Assembly: GCF_013280595.1 (NCBI RefSeq)
Contig: NZ_JAAATY010000026.1
Span: forward strand, 1 to 64,000
Direction: 5' to 3'
From: Kibdelosporangium persicum
Lineage (GTDB): Bacteria; Actinomycetota; Actinomycetes; Mycobacteriales; Pseudonocardiaceae
DNA length: 64,000 bases
Part shown: positions 9,352-17,480 of the stretch, piece by piece
Layout: each line of letters begins with the position of its first letter
Numbering within the stretch: position 1 is the first letter of the stretch
The notes under the pieces: model-generated
Databases searched by the model: none
Seen by the model: only the letters and a program-made list of their open reading frames with translations
What the model was told of the DNA's origin: nothing
Program-made: the position numbers and the translations under genes

Positions 9352-9648
9352 ATGGATTTCGGTTACGCCGACCCGCAGGCCGAGAAAGTGCTCCGGACGT
9401 TCATCCGGGACGGCCGCCTGGTTCGCTTCCCGGCCAAACGCGGCCGCAGGCGAATCCTGCTCGAACACATCGCGGCCTCGTTCGAACCGGGCCGCCGCTT
9501 CCCCGAGAAGGAAGTCGACGTCGTCCTGCGCGCGTGGTGCGACGGCGGCGAGACCGACTACGTCACGCTCCGCCGCTACCTGGTCGACGAGGACCTCCTC
9601 ACCCGCGAGCACGGCCAGTACTGGCGCACCGGCGGCTGGGTGAGCTAA
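9352..9648 (+). CDS. DUF2087 domain protein
   Basis: A 98-residue protein resembling DUF2087 proteins: an early helix (AEKVLRTFIRDGRLVRFPAK), then RRRILLEHIAASFEPGRRFPEKEV, and a C-terminal winged-helix-like part (VTLRRYLVDEDLLTREHGQYW). In other genomes DUF2087 stands alone or follows an HTH domain, and its members are thought to be nucleic-acid associated; the role here is unknown. The frame is open upstream to 9196, but residues before ATG 9352 overlap the previous gene and look non-coding. It ends 11 bp before the palindromic 22-bp repeat locus and is convergent with helD. Confidence 0.72.
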   Translation: MDFGYADPQAEKVLRTFIRDGRLVRFPAKRGRRRILLEHIAASFEPGRRFPEKEVDVVLRAWCDGGETDYVTLRRYLVDEDLLTREHGQYWRTGGWVS

Positions 9649-9658
9649 TCCCTACGGG

Positions 9659-9782
9659 CGTGTCCACCATTCCGGCACCAGGAGTTGCACGTTCCGGCAC
9701 CCCGAAATTCCCGCGCGGGTTCGTGCGGGGGAATTTCGGGGTGCCGGAATGGGTGTTTCGGGGTGCCGGAATGGTGGACACG
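9659..9782. repeat. Palindromic 22-bp repeat locus
   Basis: A 124-bp mirror-image structure fills the gap between two convergent genes. The outer arms, 9659-9679 and 9762-9782, are perfect 21-bp inverted repeats built from TCCACCATTCCGGCACC and its complement. A second unit lies inside each arm (9680-9701 and 9740-9761). The centre (9702-9739) is another hairpin with perfect arms CCGAAATTCCC and GGGAATTTCGG around a GC-rich loop. The units share TTCCGGCACC with the arrays at 2406-2794, so both loci belong to one repeat family. It may act as a bidirectional terminator; no long U-tract is present. Confidence 0.9.
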
Positions 9783-9789
9783 GCGGCTC

Positions 9790-11880
9790 CTAGGCGGGCC
9801 AGTTCTCGTCGGTGGTCAGCACGGTCAAACGCTGGGTGGCGCGGGTCAGGGCGACGTAGAGGGCACGCGGGCCGGTCATCGACTCGGTGACCATCTCGGC
9901 CGGCTCGACCAGGACCACCGCGTCGTACTCGAGGCCCTTGGCCTCGATCGCGTCCACCACCCGCACGCGGTCGTCGTCCACTTCGGACATCCACGAGCGG
10001 ACCTTGTCGATGCTGGTCATCGACGCGATCACGCCGACCGTGCCGTCCACCCGCGTCAGCAGGTCCCGGGCCGCGTCCCGGACCGCGCCGGGCAACGAGC
10101 CCGGGACGACGGACTCGATCACCGGCTCGATGCCGGTGTCCCGGACCGCACGCGGGAGTTCGTCGTCGGACGCCACGTCACGGACCACGCGGGCGGCGAG
10201 GTTGAAGATCTCCGCCGAGTTGCGGTAGTTCGTGCGCAGGGTGAAGCGGCGGCGCGTGGTTCGCTTGCCCAGCGCGGTGTCCCGGGCCTGCTGGGCCTCC
10301 GCCACGTCCGGCCACGTGCTCTGCACCGGGTCGCCGACCAGGGTCCAGCTGGCGTACTGGCCGCGGCGCGCGATCATCCGCCACTGCATCGGCGACAGGT
10401 CCTGTGACTCGTCGACGACGATGTGCGAGTAGTCCTCGTAGTTCTCCGGACGGCGACGGCCGCTCGGCTCCGGCTGCTCCTCAAGCACCGCACGCCTGTT
10501 GCGGCGCTTGGGCGGCGGGCCGATCAACGTGCGCAGCTCGTCCAGCAACGCCACGTCGGCGACGGACCAGTCGTCCTTGCGCCACGAGGCCGCCAGTTGG
10601 TCGACTTCGCGCTTCGACAACGTCGAGCCTGCCGCACGGGCCAACCGGGCCCGGTCGCCGAGCGAACGCAGCACGTCGGTCGGTGTCAGAATCGGCCAGA
10701 ACACCACCACGAACCGGTGGAAGTCGATTCGCTCGCCGAGGTCGATTAGCAGGTCCTTCTTGGTGACGTCGTAGCCCTCGTACGACTCTGCCTTGTGCCA
10801 CAACGCTTCCAGCAACGCCTCGGCGGCGTCCACCCGGGACCGGTTGGGCAGGCGGCCCAGGCTGTGCACCTGACGGCGAACCTTCGCCAGTTCCTGCTCG
10901 TTGAGCTTCAACACCTCGCCGCGGTACGTGATCCGCAGTTCGGTCGGCGCGTCCGGCGGCGTGTCGCGCAGGGCCTTCTTCAGCACGCGCCGCATCCGCA
11001 GCGAACCCTTGATCGCCGCGATCGGCGCCGGGTCGATCCGGGTCGCCTCGACGCCGTCGAGCAGGTTGCCCAACGAGCGCAGTTCGACGCTGTCCTCACC
11101 CATCGAAGGCAACACGCGCGAGATGTATGACGTGAATGCGGTGGACGGTCCGAGCACCAGCACGCCCGCGCTGCCCATCCGCTTGCGGTCGCGGTAAAGC
11201 AGGTACGCCACGCGGTGCAGGGCCACGGCGGTCTTGCCAGTGCCGGGACCGCCGGTGATTTCCGTGACACCGCGCCACGGCGCCCTGATCGCCTCGTCCT
11301 GCTCCTTCTGGATGGTCGCCACGATGTCGCGCATCTGGTCGCTACGAGCCCGGTTCAGCGACGCCATCAGCGCGCCTTCGCCGACCACCTGCATGGTGTC
11401 CGGCTGCTCGTCGGGCATCAGCAGGTCGTCGTCGATCTCCACCACCTGCTGGCCGGACGAGCGGATCACCCTGCGGCGCACCACGCCCATCGGCTGCTCG
11501 GCCGTGGCCTGGTAGAACGGCGCGGCCGCGGGAGCACGCCAGTCGGTCACCAGGTTCTCGAACTCCGCGTCCCGGATGCCGAGCCTGCCCACGTACAGCG
11601 TCTCACCGGTGCTCTCGTCGAGACGACCGAACACCAGGCCCTCGTGCTCCGCGTCGAGCGCCTGCAGGATCCGGTTGGCGTGCCGGACCATCACATCACG
11701 CTCGTAGAGCATGGACGCCTGCTCGAACACGGCTTCGGTGCCCGCACCGTGTGCGAGGCGATCACCGCGATCGCGCATCTCTTCGGCTTCCACCCGCATG
11801 TCGGCCAGCCGCGCGTAGACAACGTCCACGTGCTTCTGCTCGATCGCGATCTCCGCCTGTCGGACTGCGGCCTGCGACAC
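9790..11880 (-). CDS. helD: HelD-type RNA polymerase recycling ATPase/helicase
   Basis: HelD proteins are UvrD/Rep-like superfamily 1 ATPases that use two arms to pry stalled RNA polymerase off DNA and recycle it. The 696-residue product starts with an antiparallel coiled-coil arm (about residues 1-80, EIAIEQKHVDVVYARL), then the HelD-typical segment GLVFGRLDESTGETLYVGR. Walker A is at 210-217 (GGPGTGKT), followed by SF1 motifs VDESQDLSPMQWRM, LVGDPVQSTWP and VALTRATQRL. It is the length of actinobacterial class II HelD. Some such proteins (HelR) confer rifamycin tolerance, but I see no obvious rifamycin-associated element upstream, so that role is unproven. It is divergent from the SDR gene over 152 bp. 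Confidence 0.9.
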   Translation of the reverse strand: MSQAAVRQAEIAIEQKHVDVVYARLADMRVEAEEMRDRGDRLAHGAGTEAVFEQASMLYERDVMVRHANRILQALDAEHEGLVFGRLDESTGETLYVGRLGIRDAEFENLVTDWRAPAAAPFYQATAEQPMGVVRRRVIRSSGQQVVEIDDDLLMPDEQPDTMQVVGEGALMASLNRARSDQMRDIVATIQKEQDEAIRAPWRGVTEITGGPGTGKTAVALHRVAYLLYRDRKRMGSAGVLVLGPSTAFTSYISRVLPSMGEDSVELRSLGNLLDGVEATRIDPAPIAAIKGSLRMRRVLKKALRDTPPDAPTELRITYRGEVLKLNEQELAKVRRQVHSLGRLPNRSRVDAAEALLEALWHKAESYEGYDVTKKDLLIDLGERIDFHRFVVVFWPILTPTDVLRSLGDRARLARAAGSTLSKREVDQLAASWRKDDWSVADVALLDELRTLIGPPPKRRNRRAVLEEQPEPSGRRRPENYEDYSHIVVDESQDLSPMQWRMIARRGQYASWTLVGDPVQSTWPDVAEAQQARDTALGKRTTRRRFTLRTNYRNSAEIFNLAARVVRDVASDDELPRAVRDTGIEPVIESVVPGSLPGAVRDAARDLLTRVDGTVGVIASMTSIDKVRSWMSEVDDDRVRVVDAIEAKGLEYDAVVLVEPAEMVTESMTGPRALYVALTRATQRLTVLTTDENWPA

Positions 11881-12032
11881 CCACGACCCCCGGTTCTTCT
11901 TTGGGACGGAAGAGCCACATTACGCTCTCTCAGCGGTTGACAAACCACTTGTCGACAGGATGTTGGTTCAGATCACGTTCCACGGATGTGAAAGCTTGAC
12001 CGGCTCCGTCCGCAACCCAAGATTATGCACCC

Positions 12033-12755
12033 ATGACATTGACTGCTGTTGTCACAGGCGGTGGGACCGGAATCGGCCGTGCCATCGCATCCCAGCTGGT
12101 CAGCGACGGTGTGGACGTGGTCGTCACCGGACGCAGGCCGGATGTGCTCGCCGCGACCGCCGCGGAGATCGGTGCCAGGCATGTGGTGTTCGACGCCACC
12201 GACCCGGCCGCGGTCCAAGCGGCTCTGGACGAACTACCCCGAACGGTCGACATCCTCGTCAACAACGCCGGCGCCAACATGGCGCGCCAGGGCCTCGCCG
12301 CCCCGGCCGGCGACCTGGCCGCGCTCAAGCGGCTCTGGCTGGCCGACTACGAGTCGAACGTGATCTCCGCCGTGCTGGTCACCGAGGCCCTGCTGCCGCG
12401 GCTGGCCGGGAACGGCCGGATCATCAGCATCAGCTCGATCGCCGGTGTGCGCGGCAGCGGCTCGTACGGGCCCGCCAAGGCCGCGATCGTGCCGTGGAAC
12501 GTGGAACTGGCCAGGAAACTCGCCGGTCGGGCCACCGCCAACGTCGTGGCGCCCGGGATGACCGTCGAGACCGAGTTCTTCAACAACACGCTCACCGACG
12601 AGCGCCGGGACTTCCTGGTCAAGGAGATCCCGTCCGGCCGTCCCGGCGTCCCGCAGGACGTCGCCGCGGCCGTGTCCTACCTCGCCTCACCTGGCGCCGC
12701 GCACGTCACCGGACAGGTGCTGCACGTCAACGGAGGCGGCCACAACGGCCGGTGA
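12033..12755 (+). CDS. Short-chain dehydrogenase/reductase
   Basis: A 240-residue classical SDR, an NAD(P)-dependent oxidoreductase with a Rossmann fold. It has the cofactor-binding TGGGTGIGRAIA near the N-terminus, NNAG at about residue 75, the catalytic Ser in IISISSIAG, and the active-site SYGPAKAA (Tyr-x-x-x-Lys). The C-terminus (TGQVLHVNGGGHNG) matches the usual end of FabG-like SDRs. Arg in VVTGRRPD after the second strand suggests NADP preference. The start ATG 12033 gives a standard N-terminus (MTLTAVVTGG). It is followed 12 bp later by rsmD, so the two may be co-transcribed. The substrate is not predictable. Confidence 0.88.
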   Translation: MTLTAVVTGGGTGIGRAIASQLVSDGVDVVVTGRRPDVLAATAAEIGARHVVFDATDPAAVQAALDELPRTVDILVNNAGANMARQGLAAPAGDLAALKRLWLADYESNVISAVLVTEALLPRLAGNGRIISISSIAGVRGSGSYGPAKAAIVPWNVELARKLAGRATANVVAPGMTVETEFFNNTLTDERRDFLVKEIPSGRPGVPQDVAAAVSYLASPGAAHVTGQVLHVNGGGHNGR

Positions 12756-12767
12756 GATCATCACCCG

Positions 12768-13310
12768 GTGACTCGGATCGTGGCAGGTACGGCCGGCGGC
12801 CGCCGGTTGGCCGTACCACCCCGGGGGACCCGCCCGACCTCCGAACGGGTTCGTGAGGCGCTGTTCAGCGCCGTCGACGCGTTGCTCGACCTCTCCTCCG
12901 CCCGTGTGCTCGACCTCTACGCCGGGTCCGGCGCCTTGGGGCTCGAAGCCCTCTCGCGGGGTGCCGCCTCGGTCACCTTCGTCGAGGCCGACCGCAATGC
13001 CGTGGCCGTGCTCAGGCGAAACGTCGCCACCGTCGGGCTTCCCGGGACCTCTGTGGTGTCCTCGAAGGTGCTGACGTTCCTGTCCGGCGAGGCGTCGCCG
13101 TTCGACCTCGTGCTGGCGGACCCGCCCTACGATCTGGACGTCTCCGCCGAGATCAACGCCCTGACCGGCTGGACCGCGCCGGGCGCCCTGGTCGTGCTCG
13201 AACAGTCCGTGCGGGCCGCCGAACCCGTCTGGCCTGCCCCTTTGGCGGCGCTGCGGACGAAGAAGTACGGCGACACGGTGTTGCACTGGGCGGAACACCC
13301 GGCCGAGTGA
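12768..13310 (+). CDS. rsmD: 16S rRNA (guanine(966)-N(2))-methyltransferase RsmD
   Basis: RsmD uses S-adenosylmethionine to methylate N2 of G966 in 16S rRNA during small-subunit assembly. The 180-residue protein starts at GTG 12768 with the family N-terminus (MTRIVAGTAGGRRLAVPP, followed by RPTSERVREALFS). It has the SAM-binding motif DLYAGSGALGLEALSRGA and the catalytic ADPPYDL (NPPY-type motif IV). It lies directly upstream of coaD with a 52-bp gap, the standard rsmD-coaD pairing of many bacteria, which supports the name. Confidence 0.95.
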   Translation: MTRIVAGTAGGRRLAVPPRGTRPTSERVREALFSAVDALLDLSSARVLDLYAGSGALGLEALSRGAASVTFVEADRNAVAVLRRNVATVGLPGTSVVSSKVLTFLSGEASPFDLVLADPPYDLDVSAEINALTGWTAPGALVVLEQSVRAAEPVWPAPLAALRTKKYGDTVLHWAEHPAE

Positions 13311-13362
13311 CCGGCGCCACGAGAGCGGTGGGTGAGCCCGTTCGGCTGCTACCTTTCGGCCC

Positions 13363-13845
13363 ATGCGGAGGGCGGTCTACCCAGGCTCCTACGACCCTGT
13401 GACCAACGGGCACCTCGACATCATCGAGCGGGCCGCCGAGGTCTTCGACGAGGTCGTGATCGCCGTGATGATCAACAAGTCGAAGCAGACGTTGTTCACG
13501 GTCGACGAGCGCACCGAGATGCTCAGGGACGTGACCAGCCACCTGGGGAACGTGCGCGTGGACTCGTGGCACGGGTTGCTGGTCCAGTACTGCGAGAAAC
13601 ACGGCATCAAGGCGATCGTCAAAGGTCTGCGCGCGGTCAGCGACTTCGACTACGAGTTGCAGATGGCGCAGATGAACCAGCAGCTGTCCGGCATCGACAC
13701 GCTGTTCATGCCGACCAGCCCGGCGTACAGCTTCCTGTCCAGCTCGCTGGTCAAGGAGGTCGCGAAGTACGGCGGCGACGTCTCGCACCTGCTGCCCGCG
13801 CAGATCAACGACCGGCTGCTCAAGCGCCTGGCCGAACGAGCCTGA
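13363..13845 (+). CDS. coaD: Phosphopantetheine adenylyltransferase
   Basis: CoaD catalyses the penultimate step of coenzyme A synthesis, transferring AMP from ATP to 4'-phosphopantetheine to give dephospho-CoA. The 160-residue product has the usual family length and the nucleotidyltransferase signature YPGSYDPVTNGHLDII (the T/HxGH motif), followed by FTVDERTEML, KGLRAVSDFDYELQMAQMN, and the C-terminal SSSLVKEVAKYGGDVS that contacts ATP. The ATG at 13363 gives the normal start MRRAVYPGSYDP. It follows rsmD on the same strand. Confidence 0.97.
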   Translation: MRRAVYPGSYDPVTNGHLDIIERAAEVFDEVVIAVMINKSKQTLFTVDERTEMLRDVTSHLGNVRVDSWHGLLVQYCEKHGIKAIVKGLRAVSDFDYELQMAQMNQQLSGIDTLFMPTSPAYSFLSSSLVKEVAKYGGDVSHLLPAQINDRLLKRLAERA

Positions 13846-14072
13846 GACGGTCTCGCCGCCGGGGTGCCGGGCGCCGTGCTCACCGTGCACGATCGCGGGA
13901 AGACCTGGCGTGCCGAAGCTGGAGCGTCCGATGTGGACACTGGGACCCGCTGCCGTGCGACGGGCGGTTCCGGATCGCCAGTCTGACCAAGCCGATGGTC
14001 GCGACCGTGGTGCTCCAGTTGGTGCACGAGGGGCGGCTCCCACCCTCCACATTGGACATTGCCGTCCGGTGA
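13846..14072 (+). pseudogene. Serine hydrolase (beta-lactamase/D,D-peptidase family) remnant
   Basis: Immediately after the coaD stop, one frame reads GLAAGVPGAVLTVHDRG and WRAEAGASDVDTG, matching the N-terminal part of secreted class C-like serine hydrolases. A one-base deletion at about 13945-13947 moves the reading to the next frame, which continues CDGRFRIASLTKPMVATVV and LQLVHEGRLPPSTLDIAV before a stop at 14070. The catalytic SxxK (SLTK) is present. The start, signal peptide and the whole C-terminal three quarters are missing, so it is a twice-truncated, frameshifted remnant. An intact relative lies at 19880-21253. Confidence 0.7.
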
Positions 14073-14089
14073 GGCGCGCTCCGGCCGAG

Positions 14090-14545
14090 TCAGAGGGGCA
14101 GCTTCATGCCGATGTGGCTGGCCTTGAAGCCGAGCCGCTCGTAGAACCGGTGCGCGTCCGCGCGGCTGGCGTCCGTGGTCAGCTGCACCAGCCCGCATCC
14201 GCGTGACCGTGCCTCCTCGATCGCCCACTCGATGAACCGCTGCCCGAGTCCCGAGCCGCGGTGGTTCTCGTGCACCCGGACCGCTTCGATCGTCGCCCGC
14301 CTCATCCCCAGCCGGGACAGTCCCGGTGTGAAGGTCAGTTGCAGCGTCCCCGCGACGGACCCGTCCACCTCCATGACCGCGAGGTACTGGTTCGGGTCCG
14401 CGGCGATCTCCTCGAAAGCCGCCAGGTACCGGGGATCGCCGGGCCGCTCCCGCTTCGCTCCCAGCTGGTCGTTGGCGATCATCTCGACGATCGCGGGCAC
14501 GTCGGTCGCTTCAGCTCGTCTGATCTGCACGGTCACGCCGTCCAT
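14090..14545 (-). CDS. GNAT-family N-acetyltransferase
   Basis: A 151-residue acetyltransferase of the GNAT fold, transferring acetyl from acetyl-CoA to an unknown amine. It has the N-terminal IRRAEATDVPAIVEMIANDQ, the acetyl-CoA pyrophosphate loop (VHENHRGSGLGQRFIEWAI, motif A) and the C-terminal Tyr motif DAHRFYERLGF. The segment TLQLTFTPGLSRLGMRRATI before motif A is typical of a small subfamily acting on amino acids or small amines. The ATG at 14545 gives MDGVTVQIRRAE. It is divergent from the secreted RNase gene with only 40 bp between starts, so the two promoters must overlap. Confidence 0.85.
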   Translation of the reverse strand: MDGVTVQIRRAEATDVPAIVEMIANDQLGAKRERPGDPRYLAAFEEIAADPNQYLAVMEVDGSVAGTLQLTFTPGLSRLGMRRATIEAVRVHENHRGSGLGQRFIEWAIEEARSRGCGLVQLTTDASRADAHRFYERLGFKASHIGMKLPL

Positions 14546-14585
14546 GATTCATCTGACTGTCACACGACCGGGCTACGGTGCGTGA

Positions 14586-14993
14586 ATGACCAACATCACA
14601 TTACGCGCAGTGAAGGTCCTGTTCGCTCTCGTGATCGGTCTCGTCGGGGTCACCGCGCCCGCCGGCGCGGGCCAGGCCGCCGTCCAGGCCGTGTGCGGCG
14701 ACACCTCCGGGTTCACCAGGGTCAACCTGTCCGCACTGCCCAGCCAGGCCACCGACACCGTGCGGCTCATCCGGCAGGGCGGGCCGTTCCCGTATCGGCA
14801 GGACGGTTCGGTGTTCCAGAACCGGGAGCGGCTCCTGCCGCTCTGCTCCACCGGCTACTACCACGAGTACACCGTCAAGACTCCGGGCAGCTCGACCCGT
14901 GGCGCCCGCCGGATCGTCACCGGCAGCGCCGGCGAGTACTTCTACACCGCCGACCACTACGCCAGTTTCCGGCTCGTCGACATTCGGGCTTGA
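14586..14993 (+). CDS. Secreted guanyl-specific ribonuclease (RNase Sa/N1 family)
   Basis: A 135-residue secreted ribonuclease that should cleave RNA 3' of guanosine. Residues 1-32 form a signal peptide (VLFALVIGLVGVTAPAGA core). The mature part follows RNase Sa closely: LSALPSQATDTVRLI, GGPFPYRQDGSVFQNRE, YYHEYTVKTPG and TRGARRIVTG, DHYASFRLVDI. Expected catalytic residues are Glu94 (YHEYTV), Arg108/109 (ARRI) and His124 (DHYASF). RNase Sa's C-terminal Cys is absent here; the only mature cysteines are Cys37 and Cys87, so the disulfide, if any, is rearranged. No barstar-like inhibitor gene is visible nearby. Confidence 0.93.
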   Translation: MTNITLRAVKVLFALVIGLVGVTAPAGAGQAAVQAVCGDTSGFTRVNLSALPSQATDTVRLIRQGGPFPYRQDGSVFQNRERLLPLCSTGYYHEYTVKTPGSSTRGARRIVTGSAGEYFYTADHYASFRLVDIRA

Positions 14994-15078
14994 CACACCC
15001 TCCGACGTCCACCCCAGTCCGCCCGGTTACCGGCAGACTGGGGTTGGCGGAAAGTGCGTCTGACGAGGGAGACAACAG

Positions 15079-15843
15079 GTGTACCGGGTGTTCGAGGCTC
15101 TCGACGAGCTCGTCACGATCATCGAGGAGGCCAGGGGCGTCCCGATGACCTCCAACTGCATCGTGCCGCGAGGGGACTGCCTCGAACTGCTCGATGAGAT
15201 CCGCGACGCCATCCCCGGCGAGCTCGACGACGCGCAGGACGTGCTCGACAAGCGCGACGAGATCGTGGGCAAGGCGGAGCACGAGGCCGAGACCAAGATC
15301 AGCAAGGCCACCTCCGACGCGGAGAACACGCTGGCCCACGCGCAGGCCGAGGCCGAGCGCATCCTGGCCGACGCGCGGGCGCGGGCCGAGCGCATGGTCA
15401 GCGAGGCCGAGCAGCGGGCCGACCAGGAGATCGAGAAGGGCCACGCCGAGTACGACGAACTCGTCGGCCGGGCGCACGCCGAGGCCGAGCGGATGCTGCA
15501 GGCAGGCCGGGAGTCCTACGAGCACGCGGTCGAGGACGGCCGGATGGAACAGGCCCGGCTGGTCTCGCAGACCGAGGTCGTCCAGGCCGCGCACGTCGAG
15601 TCCACCCGGATCCTCGAGGCCACCGCGGCCGAGGCCGACCGGCAGCGCGCCGAGTGTGACGCCTATGTGGACGGAAAGCTGGCGGAGTTCGAGGACCTGC
15701 TCGCGCACACGCTGCGGACGGTCGGCAAGGGCCGCACGCACCTGCGGGCCACCCAGGCGACCGGCGTCCACACCCCGAATCCGCACGTCCAGGCCGTGGC
15801 CCCGCAGAACAACGGCGCCGTGCCGTTCGACTACGACGGCTGA
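15079..15843 (+). CDS. sepIVA: SepIVA-like DivIVA-domain division protein
   Basis: A 254-residue coiled-coil protein matching actinobacterial SepIVA in position and layout: a short N-terminal DivIVA-like segment (MYRVFEALDELVTIIEEARG), a conserved PMTSNCIVPRGDCLELLD linker, then about 160 residues of Ala/Glu/Arg coiled coil (HAQAEAERILADARARAERM), and a short tail ending VPFDYDG. In mycobacteria SepIVA is an essential septation and cell-envelope factor. The start is GTG 15079. The order coaD ... sepIVA - yceD - rpmF - rnc - mutM is conserved in actinobacteria and supports the name. Confidence 0.85.
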   Translation: MYRVFEALDELVTIIEEARGVPMTSNCIVPRGDCLELLDEIRDAIPGELDDAQDVLDKRDEIVGKAEHEAETKISKATSDAENTLAHAQAEAERILADARARAERMVSEAEQRADQEIEKGHAEYDELVGRAHAEAERMLQAGRESYEHAVEDGRMEQARLVSQTEVVQAAHVESTRILEATAAEADRQRAECDAYVDGKLAEFEDLLAHTLRTVGKGRTHLRATQATGVHTPNPHVQAVAPQNNGAVPFDYDG

Positions 15844-15931
15844 CGATCGCCCCGATTTCGTGACCGGCATGCCGGTCACGTACGCTTGTCGGGTTGACCT
15901 TTCCCGTCCCACTACCTTCCCGAGATCGAAC

Positions 15932-16522
15932 ATGTCCGAAAACCGGCAGGCCCCGACCCGGAACGCCGCCGCCAGCCCGTGGGTGCTCGACACCCGTGAG
16001 CTAGGCCGCCGCCCGGGCAGCAGTCGCGCCGTGCACCGGGAGGTGACCCTCGAGTCGCCGCTCGGTGTCGAAGACGTCATCGCCGCCCCGCGCGGCGCCG
16101 TTGTCGACGTGGACGTGCTGCTCGAGTCGGTGGTCGAGGGCGTACTGGTCTCCGGCACCGCGTCCGCGCCCGTCGAGGGTGAGTGCGCGCGGTGTCTCGA
16201 CCCGCTGACCAGCCGGGTCGAGGTGGAGCTGACGGAGCTGTTCGCGTATCCGCACAGCGCCACCGAGGAGACAACGGACGAGGACGAGGTTCCGCGCCTC
16301 GTCGACGACCGGATCGACCTGGAGCCCGTGGTGCGTGATGCCGTTGTGCTCGCGTTGCCGCAGGTCCCGTTGTGTACGCCCGACTGCGCCGGGCTGTGCC
16401 CCGGCTGCGGAGTGAAGTGGGCCGATCTCGGCCCTGACCACGGGCATGAGAAAATCGATCCCCGTTGGGCCGCGCTGCAAGAGCGGCTCGGGGATTCCAG
16501 TGACCGACCTGAGGAGAAGTAG
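15932..16522 (+). CDS. yceD: YceD (DUF177) family protein
   Basis: A 196-residue DUF177/YceD protein. Homologues sit directly upstream of rpmF across bacteria and are linked to 23S rRNA accumulation and ribosome assembly; the molecular role is not settled. The sequence has [14 protein letters not shown], a central ECARCLDPL pair and a C-terminal cysteine cluster [16 protein letters not shown] that probably binds zinc. ATG 15932 starts MSENRQAPT; an upstream frame extension overlaps the sepIVA coding region and is rejected. It is separated from rpmF by two bases, so translation is probably coupled. Confidence 0.9.
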   Translation: MSENRQAPTRNAAASPWVLDTRELGRRPGSSRAVHREVTLESPLGVEDVIAAPRGAVVDVDVLLESVVEGVLVSGTASAPVEGECARCLDPLTSRVEVELTELFAYPHSATEETTDEDEVPRLVDDRIDLEPVVRDAVVLALPQVPLCTPDCAGLCPGCGVKWADLGPDHGHEKIDPRWAALQERLGDSSDRPEEK

Positions 16523-16524
16523 CC

Positions 16525-16707
16525 GTGGCCGTTCCCAAGCGGAAGATGTCGCGCTCGAACACGCGCTCGCGCCGCGCCCAGTGGAAGACCACCGCGATTC
16601 CACTTGAGCCGTGCAGCAACCGCGCGTGCCGCCAGCCCAAGCCCCAGCACGTCGCCTGCCCGAACTGCGGCCAGTACAACGGCCGCCAGGTCACCCAGCC
16701 TGCTTGA
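16525..16707 (+). CDS. rpmF: 50S ribosomal protein L32
   Basis: L32 is a small zinc-ribbon protein of the large ribosomal subunit. The 60-residue product starts at GTG 16525 with the invariant [20 protein letters not shown] and keeps four cysteines (CSNRAC and CPNC), so this is the zinc-binding C+ form rather than the cysteine-free paralogue induced by zinc starvation. It sits two bases after yceD and 26 bp before rnc, in the standard yceD-rpmF-rnc arrangement. Confidence 0.97.
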   Translation: MAVPKRKMSRSNTRSRRAQWKTTAIPLEPCSNRACRQPKPQHVACPNCGQYNGRQVTQPA

Positions 16708-16733
16708 TCGAAAAGGCGGAGGCATACAGGGCA

Positions 16734-17480
16734 ATGGGAGGTAGGGGCGGCCGGAACGGCGCGGGAGATCCCAGCTCGCTGATGGACGCGCTCGGCGTCC
16801 AGTTGGACTCCGACTTGTTGCAGCTCGCCCTGACCCATCGCTCGTACGCGTACGAGAACGGCGGCCTGCCACCCAACGAGCGGCTGGAGTTCCTCGGCGA
16901 CTCGGTGCTGGGCATGGTGATCACCGATCACCTGTACCGCACGCACAGTGAGCTGCCGGAGGGCCAGTTGGCCCGGTTGCGGGCGAGCGTGGTGAACATG
17001 CACGCGCTCGCGCGGGTCGCTCGTGGCCTCGGCGCGGGCGGTCTTGGTGCGCACCTGTTGCTCGGCCGCGGTGAGGAGCTCACCGGCGGCCGGGACAAGG
17101 CCAGCATCCTCGCCGACACGTTGGAAGCCGTGATCGGCGCGGTCTACCTGCAGGAAGGCATCGACGTCGCGCGCAAGGTCGTGCACAAGCTGTTCGACCA
17201 GCTGCTCGACGAGGCGCCCAGGCGGGGTGCGGGCCTGGACTGGAAGACCAGCCTGCAGGAGCTGTGCGCGTCGGCCGGGCTGGGCGTGCCGGAGTACCGG
17301 GTCGAGGAAGAGGGGCCGGACCACCGCAAGGAGTTCAAGGCGACCGTGGTGGTCGCCGGGCAGAGCTACGGCAGTGGTGACGGCAGGACCAAGAAGGAAG
17401 CGGAGCAGAAGGCGGCCGAGGCGGCGTACCGCGAGCTCTCGGAGATCCATCTGCCTCCCGAGAACGGCTCCGGTGCCTGA
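16734..17480 (+). CDS. rnc: Ribonuclease III
   Basis: RNase III cleaves double-stranded RNA in rRNA processing and mRNA turnover. The 248-residue protein has the RNase III signature [20 protein letters not shown], with its metal-binding Glu/Asp, and the second acidic site in [17 protein letters not shown]-terminal double-stranded RNA-binding domain follows from about residue 163 ([15 protein letters not shown], ending [17 protein letters not shown]). ATG 16734 is chosen; the frame is open upstream to 16611 but that part overlaps rpmF. The stop overlaps the mutM start by eight bases, indicating translational coupling. Confidence 0.96.
   Translation: MGGRGGRNGAGDPSSLMDALGVQLDSDLLQLALTHRSYAYENGGLPPNERLEFLGDSVLGMVITDHLYRTHSELPEGQLARLRASVVNMHALARVARGLGAGGLGAHLLLGRGEELTGGRDKASILADTLEAVIGAVYLQEGIDVARKVVHKLFDQLLDEAPRRGAGLDWKTSLQELCASAGLGVPEYRVEEEGPDHRKEFKATVVVAGQSYGSGDGRTKKEAEQKAAEAAYRELSEIHLPPENGSGA

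Noticed and set aside
11881-12032. Rifamycin-associated element upstream of helD
   Set aside because: No clear long inverted repeat of the expected kind; HelR-type rifamycin function cannot be claimed.
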